Positions 57,301-64,000 of a DNA stretch of 64,000 nt are shown here, in pieces. The notes under the pieces were generated by a model, which did no database searches, was not told the origin of the DNA, and saw nothing but the letters and a program-made list of their open reading frames with translations. This stretch comes from Crocinitomicaceae bacterium (lineage in GTDB: Bacteria; Bacteroidota; Bacteroidia; Flavobacteriales_D; Crocinitomicaceae), in NCBI GenBank assembly GCA_016719925.1, contig JADJYC010000002.1, positions 496,001 through 560,000 of the forward strand, written 5' to 3'. The position numbers and the translations under genes are program-made. The stretch's first letter is position 1, and each line of letters begins with the position of its first letter.

Positions 57301-60300
57301 ATGTGTTTTTTCACAGGACATCACCGTTTCAACTTTGCCTTCAATGAATATCACGCTGAATAATCTTACGCATGAAGCGTGCGGAACATCAAATGGTTCA
57401 ATAGATATCAGTGTTACCGGTGGTTCAGGATCATACGGTTATTCTTGGAGCAACGGAATGCTTACACAAGACATTGCATCACTAACCGCTGGCGCTTATA
57501 CAATTGATGTGACTGATGGATTTGGTTGTATTTCATCACAAAATTATACTGTACTTAATGATGTGTCAAACTGTTCACAATATTGTTATCTGGATGCTGT
57601 TGTAAATTCAATCGTTGATGAAACTTGCGGAAACAATTCTGGTTCAATTGATATTAGCGTTGTTGACGCTACACAACCTTATACGGTAAGCTGGAGTAAC
57701 GGATCAACAAATGAAGATCTCTCAGGACTTGCTGGAGGTACGTACACCATTACGATCAACGATGCAAATCAGTGTGAACACATTGAATCATTCACCGTTG
57801 CAAACAACACTTCTGGTTTGGCAATCAGTGCTTCTTCAATAGCTGATGAGAATTGCGGAAACAACCAGGGTGCAATTGATATTTCAGTTTCAGGCGGGAC
57901 TTTCCCTTATAGCTATTCATGGACAACCGGATCAACTTCACAAGATATAAACTCATTATCTGCAGGAAATTATTCAGTGACCATTACTGATGGTAATTCA
58001 TGTCAATTGACACAAGATTTTACTGTTGCAAATAATCCGGGAAGCATTACTTATTCTGCTATTGTAACAGATGAATATTGCAACAACAACAACGGAGCAA
58101 TTAATCTTTCTGTCAGCGGAACTTCCGGATCAGTTACATATAGCTGGTCAAGCGGACCAACTTCACAAGATCTTTCAGGATTAAATCCCGGAACATTTAA
58201 TTGTACTATTACTGACCAAACAGGATGCTCTGTGACAACAACCAATTACGTTGTTGGAAATAATCCGGGCACTTTGGAAATTTTATCTTCAATCATCACC
58301 AATGAAAATTGCCTTGACGGAAACGGTGCAATTGATTTAACAACTCTTGGAGGTGCAACGCCTTATACTTTTGACTGGAGCAATGGTGCAACAACAGAAG
58401 ATCTGACAGGTTTATCAGCAGGGAATTTTTATTGTACAGTAACGGATGACAATGGATGTTTTGTTTCTACCGGATCACTTACCATTTGGAATTCACCAGG
58501 AACATTGGCAGTGAGTACAGATCTCATTCTGAATGAAACCTGCAGCAACAGTCAGGGAGCAATTTATGTTACTACATCAGGCGGAACCGCACCATATAAT
58601 TTTGTGTGGAATGACGGCTCAGTGAATGAAGACAATATTGAATTAAGCGCAGGGAATTATTCTCTCACGGTAACTGACGCATCAGGATGTTTCTATACAA
58701 TTTCTGAAACAGTTTCCAATTCTTCAGGAACACTTCAAATTGATAATGCTGTTATTACAAATGAAAATTGCGGTAACGGTAACGGTGCAATCAACCTGAT
58801 GGTAAGTGGTGGTACACCTGCATATATGTATAGCTGGTCTTCAGGACAAACAACACAAGATTTGTCAGCCATATCAGAAGGAACCTATGACGTAATGGTA
58901 ACAGACGCAAACGGATGTCAGGTTTCAAATTCTTATCTGGTAATTAATAATACAGGTACACTTTCTGTTTCTGCAATTAACACGGCTGAATTGTGCAGTG
59001 ATGCAAGTGGTTCTATTGATCTGACGGTTACCGGCGGAACACCGGGCTACACGTATTTGTGGAATAACGCTGCAACATCAGAAGATCTGACTGGAATAAA
59101 TGCAGGTACATATTCATGCGATGTTACAGACGGGCTTGGATGTATAATCAGCACCGGACCAATTGTTATTGGAAATAATCCGGGTACACTTGCAGCCGGA
59201 TATACATCAGTAAATGAAACATGCGGAACTGCAAACGGATCTGTTGATTTAGTGGTAACAGGTGGTGATGGTTCCTATTCATATTTGTGGTCAAACGCTG
59301 CAACATCACAGGACCTGTCTTCACTGAATGCCGGAACTTATTCTTACACGGCAACTGACGGAAACGGATGCGAAGTAACAGGCGATGTTATCATCATCAA
59401 TACATCAGCAGGATTTTCAGTTTCAGTTTCTGCAACCGATGAAATTTGTAACGACAATTCAGGTGCAATTGATCTGACTCTTTCAGGCGGATCTGCACCA
59501 ATAACTTTTGCATGGAGCAATGCAGCAACATCTGAAGATATCTCATCTCTGAATGAAGGAACATATAGCTGTACAATCACAGATAACAATGGCTGTGAAG
59601 TTCAAACCGGTGCTATTCTGGTTGCAAACAGTTCAGGAACTTTAACTGTCGATAATATTGATGTGGTAAATGAAAATTGCGGAAACGGAATCGGATCAAT
59701 TGACATTGAAATTTCAGGCGGAAGTTCACCTTATATTTATTTATGGAGCAACGCGGCAACAACTCAGGATCTGCTTTTATTGTCAGCCGGAAATTATTCG
59801 TGCACGGTAACAGATGCTTCAGGCTGTACACTTGATCTTTCAACAACAGTAAATGATGATCCGGGCAACCTGCAGATCACTGCGCAAACAATCACAAATG
59901 AAACATGCGGATCAAACAACGGATTAATAAATATTACTGTTGCCGGTGGAACACCAACTTACAGTTATGTTTGGTCAAACGGTCCAACAACACAAGATGT
60001 TTCATCATTGAATGAAGGAAATTATTCAGTGCTGATCAGTGACGCGGGCGGATGTTCTTTCACATCAGATTTTACAATTATCAATGCCGGCGGAACAATG
60101 ATTATTTCATCATCCATAATTGGAAATGAAGTGTGCGGAAACAGTGGCGGAAGTATAGATATTACATTAACAGATGGAACAGCGCCGTTTTTATTTAACT
60201 GGAGTAATGGTGCAATCACTGAAGATATTTCAGGATTAACTGCAGGAAATTATTCTGTGACAATTACTGATATTAATTCGTGTGCAACATCCGGAAACTT

Positions 60301-62959
60301 TACTGTTGGAAGTGACAACGGAACACTGGCTTTAGTTTCTTCTGTTGTAACAGATGAAAACTGCGGAGATGCACAAGGATCAATCAACCTGACAGTTTCT
60401 GGAGGAAGTTCACCAATCACCTATGACTGGAGCAATGGTTCAACAACTCAGGATATTTCAGGATTAGTTGCCGGAAATTATTCGTGTATGATTGAAGATG
60501 TTTTCGGATGTAATTTATCTGTGAGTGAAAACATTCAAAATATCACCGGAGGATTTACCGCAACAGTAAATACAGTGACCGATGAAAACTGCGGTGATGC
60601 AGCAGGATCTATAGACATTGATGTAACAGGCGGAACAAGTCCGTATACTTATCTGTGGAGCAACTCATCAACTTCTGAAGATATTACAGGATTAGCTGCC
60701 GGAAATTATACAGTTACCGCAACCGATGCAACCGGATGTTCAGTTACACTTTCTGCAGATGTAAACAACAACACCGGAACACTTACAATTTCAAATGCAG
60801 TGGTTCAAAATGCAAATTGTTTAAGCCCTTCAGGATTTATTGATCTGACAATTGCAGGCGGAACTCCGGGTTATACTTTCAGCTGGAGCAACAGTGCAAC
60901 TACTGAAGATATTGCCGGATTGGCGGCAGGAAATTTTGCTTGTGTGATTACCGATAACGCCGGTTGTATATTGAATTACAACGCGACAATTACCAATGGT
61001 TCCGGATCAATTACAACTTCATCCGTCATACAGGATGCTATGTGCGGAAATGACAACGGATTTGTGGAAGTAACAGTAACCGGAGGTATCAGTCCGTTCA
61101 CTTATTCATGGACAGGTGCTACACCAAATCCTTGCTGTGAATTTACACTTGATATGGAAGACACTTTTGGTGACGGATGGAACGGTGGCTCACTTGAAAT
61201 TTTTGTGAACAGTGTTTCTATCGGAAATTTTGCCGCAACCGGAAATGGAAGTATTGAATTAATTCCGGTATGTGATGGTGATGTAGTTGAATTGAGTTAT
61301 TCTGCAGGAGCATTTGAAGAAGAAAATATCTACACACTTTACGATTCGCAGGGATCTTTACTTTTCACTGACGGTATAAATCCTTCAACAGGTTTGGTGT
61401 TTACAACTACAGCGGCATGTTCAGGAGGAGCTCCAAATGTCACAGGAATTTATGACCTCAGCGCTGGCACTTATGATTTAACAGTGACCGACGATGTTGG
61501 ATGTACATATACAGAATCGTATGATATAGTTGCAGTGGCTTCTGATCTTCAGTTAAACATAACCAGTATTACAGATGATAATTGTTTACAGGGAGATGGG
61601 CAGGTTGTTTATACCGTTTCTGGCGGAACTGGTCCTTTTGATGTAACATTAAATGGTGTGCCGGATGGAGGAACACCAGGACAATTCTCAAATGAAACAG
61701 CTGGTAATTATGAATTGGTTGTTTGGGATGCTGTTGGATGCACTGACACTTTGGATCTGGTAATTGGAAACACAACAACATTTACAACAACAGTAGTTTC
61801 AGTTGTAGATGAAACCTGTAATCAGGGGAATGGATCAATTGATCTTACCATTAGCGGCGGAACTCCATTCATTAACTGGAGCAACGGTGGAACCACTGAA
61901 GACATTTCAAATCTGACTGCGGGAACCTACACAGTTGACATCACTTCATTCGGTCCATTCTGTCAGGATCAGCAAACATTTACTATTGAAAATATAACTG
62001 ACTTTACATTAACAGAAACTGTAACAAATGAATTCTGCGGTGGTGCTGACGGATCAATAGACTTAACAATAACTGGCAGTACAAACATGAGTTATACATG
62101 GAGTAACGGTGCAACTACAGAAGACATTACCGGATTATCAGCCGGAAATTATACCTGCACGGTAATTAATCTGGATACAGATTGTGAAATGTTTGTTTCT
62201 TATGACATCATCAACGTGACAACAGGAATTGCAGTAACCGGTTTTGCAACGGATGATTTCTGCGGTGAAGGAAGTGGTGCAGCAGATATTGATGTAACAG
62301 GCGGTTCAGGAAGTTACTCTTATGACTGGAGCAACGGTGCAACAACTGAAGATCTTACAGGAATTGCACAAGGAAATTACAGCGTAACAGTTACTGATAT
62401 CAATGACGGATGCGAAGTAACATTTGATTTAACAGTAGGTAATAATACCTCTTTCTTTGTTGTTGAAAATATTACAGACGCTGCCTGTGCAACCTGCACA
62501 AACGGCTCCATTGACTTAACCATGTTTGCTTTCCCTGCAGATGACCCTTATACATTCAGCTGGAGTAATGGTGCAACAACAGAAGACATCAGCGGACTAT
62601 TACCGGGCACTTATACAGTAACTATAACAAGCGGCTCAGGCTGTACAACAACTATTGATTATGTTGTTGGAAACTCAAACTCTGTTGGAATTGAAGAAAA
62701 TACAAATGCTGTTCTGCTCCTTGTTTATCCAAATCCAGCCAGAGATCAGTTTGTAATTGATTACGAATTTAATTCAGACAATGCCGTTAAAATGACATTG
62801 ACCAATACACTTGGCGAGCTCGTTTTTGAAAGTATGATGCCCGAAACATCCGGCCACGAATCAATCAATATTGAGCATCTCGCAAGGGGAATTTATTTTG
62901 TAACCATCACTGACGGAATTCATACAGAAACAATTCGTTTAATGGTTGCCAGAAAATAA
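54336..62959 (+). CDS. Giant T9SS surface protein (about 2874 aa) with 24 SprB repeats, one frameshift
   Basis: Adding one T at 56041-56044 joins two long frames (LLLM becomes YLFIDDAQPIEFTIDG). The protein starts MFSKTFF (ATG 54336; ATG 54357 is also possible) with a signal ending NLFAQ. An IgGFc-binding-like region (about 95-470) holds YNTGKSNTFGIMATEDNTTI. A Calx-beta-like domain lies near 490-560, then a proprotein-convertase P-domain (MEHSYLGDLQLKIISPSGEE). Next come 24 SprB repeats, and the end is a type A sorting domain (LVYPNPARDQFVIDYEF). Probably a long surface adhesin or gliding filament. Confidence 0.93.
56923..62670 (+). repeat. Array of 24 SprB-type coding repeats
   Basis: Each unit of roughly 75 codons has the pattern [DN]E-x-C-x(4-5)-G-x-I-[DN]-[IL], then GG-x(2)-PY-x-[YF]-x-W-[SN]-N-[GA], TT-x-D-[IL], AG-x-Y and a final GC. 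DNA copies are diverged, so it is an old array. Confidence 0.88.
61127..61440 (+). other. Extra domain inserted within SprB repeat 19
   Basis: From CCEFTLDMEDTFGDGWNG to SGGAPNVTG about 105 residues interrupt the repeat between PFTYSWTGA and IYDLSAGTYDLTV. The DTFGDGWNG motif is found elsewhere in Bacteroidota and marine T9SS proteins. Confidence 0.7.
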
Positions 62960-62977
62960 TTACATACATCGCATTTA

Positions 62978-63011
62978 AAAGCACCGGCTTAAAATAGCCG
63001 GTGTTTTTTTT
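62978..63011 (+). terminator. Rho-independent terminator of the giant adhesin gene
   Basis: CACCGGCT (62982-62989) pairs perfectly with AGCCGGTG (62996-63003), followed by T8. Confidence 0.9.
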
Positions 63012-63060
63012 GCTCCCGGCGAACCGAGCCAAAAATAATCTATACCTTCAATGTGAAATT

Positions 63061-64000
63061 ATGGCTGTCAAAGACGACGAAAAAGAAAATCTGAAATCAG
63101 AAGTAGCGCGTTTGAAAAAAGAAAATGCGTTGCTGAAAGGTCAGGTCCATTTTGGAAATCCTCAAAAAACAGTAATCGTTCCTGAAGCATTCAAAGCCAT
63201 TTTTGATCAGGCAGAAATCAATGTAAAAAAATATTTCACCGGTGCAGAAACGGATCCTGAAAATGCTGAGATTATTATAAACGGTGAGCGTTACGTGTTG
63301 TTTCGCGCAGCTGCTATTTCCTATGAATTTCTGGATGTCTTCAAAGAGTTTTACAGCAATTATCCTGAAGATGAAGCCGTGCAGATTGCCAATAATTTTT
63401 TGTTTGATATTGCTCACGTTTTAGGCAGAGAGGATGCCAAAGTTTTTCATCAGCGCATGAAACTTTCTGATCCGTTACAAAACTTTCTGCCGGTCCTGTT
63501 CACTTCGCTTATACCGGTTGGGCAAACGTAGAAATACTTCCGGAATCTAACCCAAGTCCGGATGAAAATTTCTATTTGAAATTTTATCACCACAATTCAT
63601 TTGAAGCGCAAAGCTGGATCAAAGCAAAACGAAAAAGTAAAATTCCGGTTTGTACCATGAACTGTGGTTATTCTTCAGGCTGGTGTGAAGCAAGTTTTGG
63701 CATTCCGCTAACAACAGTTGAGCTCACCTGTGAAGCACAAGGCGCTGAAAGATGCACTTTTATTATGGCGCCGCCAGACAAAGTTCAGGGTTACCTGGAC
63801 AAAATGGAAAACAATCAGAAAAACACCACAGGAGAGGTTCCGGTTTTTTTTCAGCGCAAATACAATGAAGACAAATTAAAACAGTCTTTGCTTCAAAAAG
63901 AAACGCTGCTGAAAGAAGTTCATCACCGGGTTAAAAATAATCTGCAGGTTATTTCTTCACTGCTGAATCTGCAAATGAATACGTTTACTGATGAGAAGCT
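63061..64000 (+). CDS. V4R-domain sensor histidine kinase (HisKA_2 type), N-terminal part, one frameshift
   Basis: ATG 63061 (MAVKDDEKENLKSEVARL) opens a short coiled coil. A V4R-type sensing domain follows (SYEFLDVFKEFYSNYPEDEA, then CEASFGIPLTTVELTCEAQG and ERCTFIMAPPD). Then comes the HisKA_2 dimerisation motif LKEVHHRVKNNLQVISSLLN with the phospho-acceptor His. The frame breaks in the A4 run 63479-63482; one added A restores LQKLSAGPVHFAYTG. No membrane segment is visible, so it is a soluble sensor. The ATPase domain lies beyond the window. Confidence 0.87.

Noticed and set aside
56923..62670. CRISPR-like or satellite repeat array
   Set aside because: The periodicity is protein-level (SprB units of about 75 codons); DNA copies are diverged and in one open frame.

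Overview
This 64 kb window is AT-rich chromosomal DNA from a Bacteroidota bacterium, most like the Flavobacteriales/Crocinitomicaceae side of the phylum. The evidence is two very large secreted proteins built from SprB-type repeats and ending in type IX secretion (T9SS) sorting domains of both kinds (a YPNPA-type domain and a gliding-motility C-terminal domain), TAnnTTTG promoter motifs, a YtxJ protein, a large ispG, a cyclophilin-FKBP fusion, DUF349 and DUF3108 proteins and lipoproteins. No tRNA, rRNA, CRISPR, phage or insertion sequence was seen.

Layout. 1-3.4 kb: a dlt operon (dltC-dltD-dltX-dltB-dltA, minus strand), including a 52-residue DltX-like microprotein; D-alanylation-type genes are normally associated with Gram-positive teichoic acids. 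3.4-6 kb: a NarL-type response regulator, an LD-carboxypeptidase and an unknown protein. 6-10.2 kb: metG and ispG. 10.2-16 kb: an ECF sigma factor with a His-rich membrane protein, a small T9SS cargo, an M23 lipoprotein, a tryptophan-2,3-dioxygenase family gene with a duplicated tail fragment, and a DUF3108 protein. 16-22 kb: an envelope-glycan operon (DUF349, membrane protein, GT-C-like protein, GT2, GT9). 22-32 kb: housekeeping and redox genes (PfkB kinase, pheS, ytxJ, LytTR regulator, glutamine cyclotransferase, rsmI, quinone oxidoreductase, TPR protein, metK). 32-44 kb: Crp/Fnr regulator, serine hydrolase, a 1535-residue Gly-rich adhesin, a TPR-SpoIIE phosphatase, a CotH protein and the cyclophilin-FKBP fusion. 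44-54 kb: epimerase, GT2, a membrane protein, a second LD-carboxypeptidase, Nfu, saccharopine dehydrogenase, small unknowns, an amidotransferase-like protein and a biotin carrier. 54-63 kb: one giant (about 2874-residue) T9SS adhesin with 24 SprB repeats. 63-64 kb: the start of a V4R/HisKA_2 sensor kinase.

More than 20 genes are broken by one-base insertions or deletions, nearly all in short A or T runs, including essential genes (metK, ispG). Restoring one base gives full-length family proteins each time, so I read these as sequencing or consensus errors, not decay, and annotate whole genes across the breaks. The most interesting biology is the dlt operon in a Gram-negative lineage. Also notable are the giant adhesins, a saccharopine dehydrogenase that seems to lack its central segment, and an amidotransferase-like protein with a displaced cysteine.
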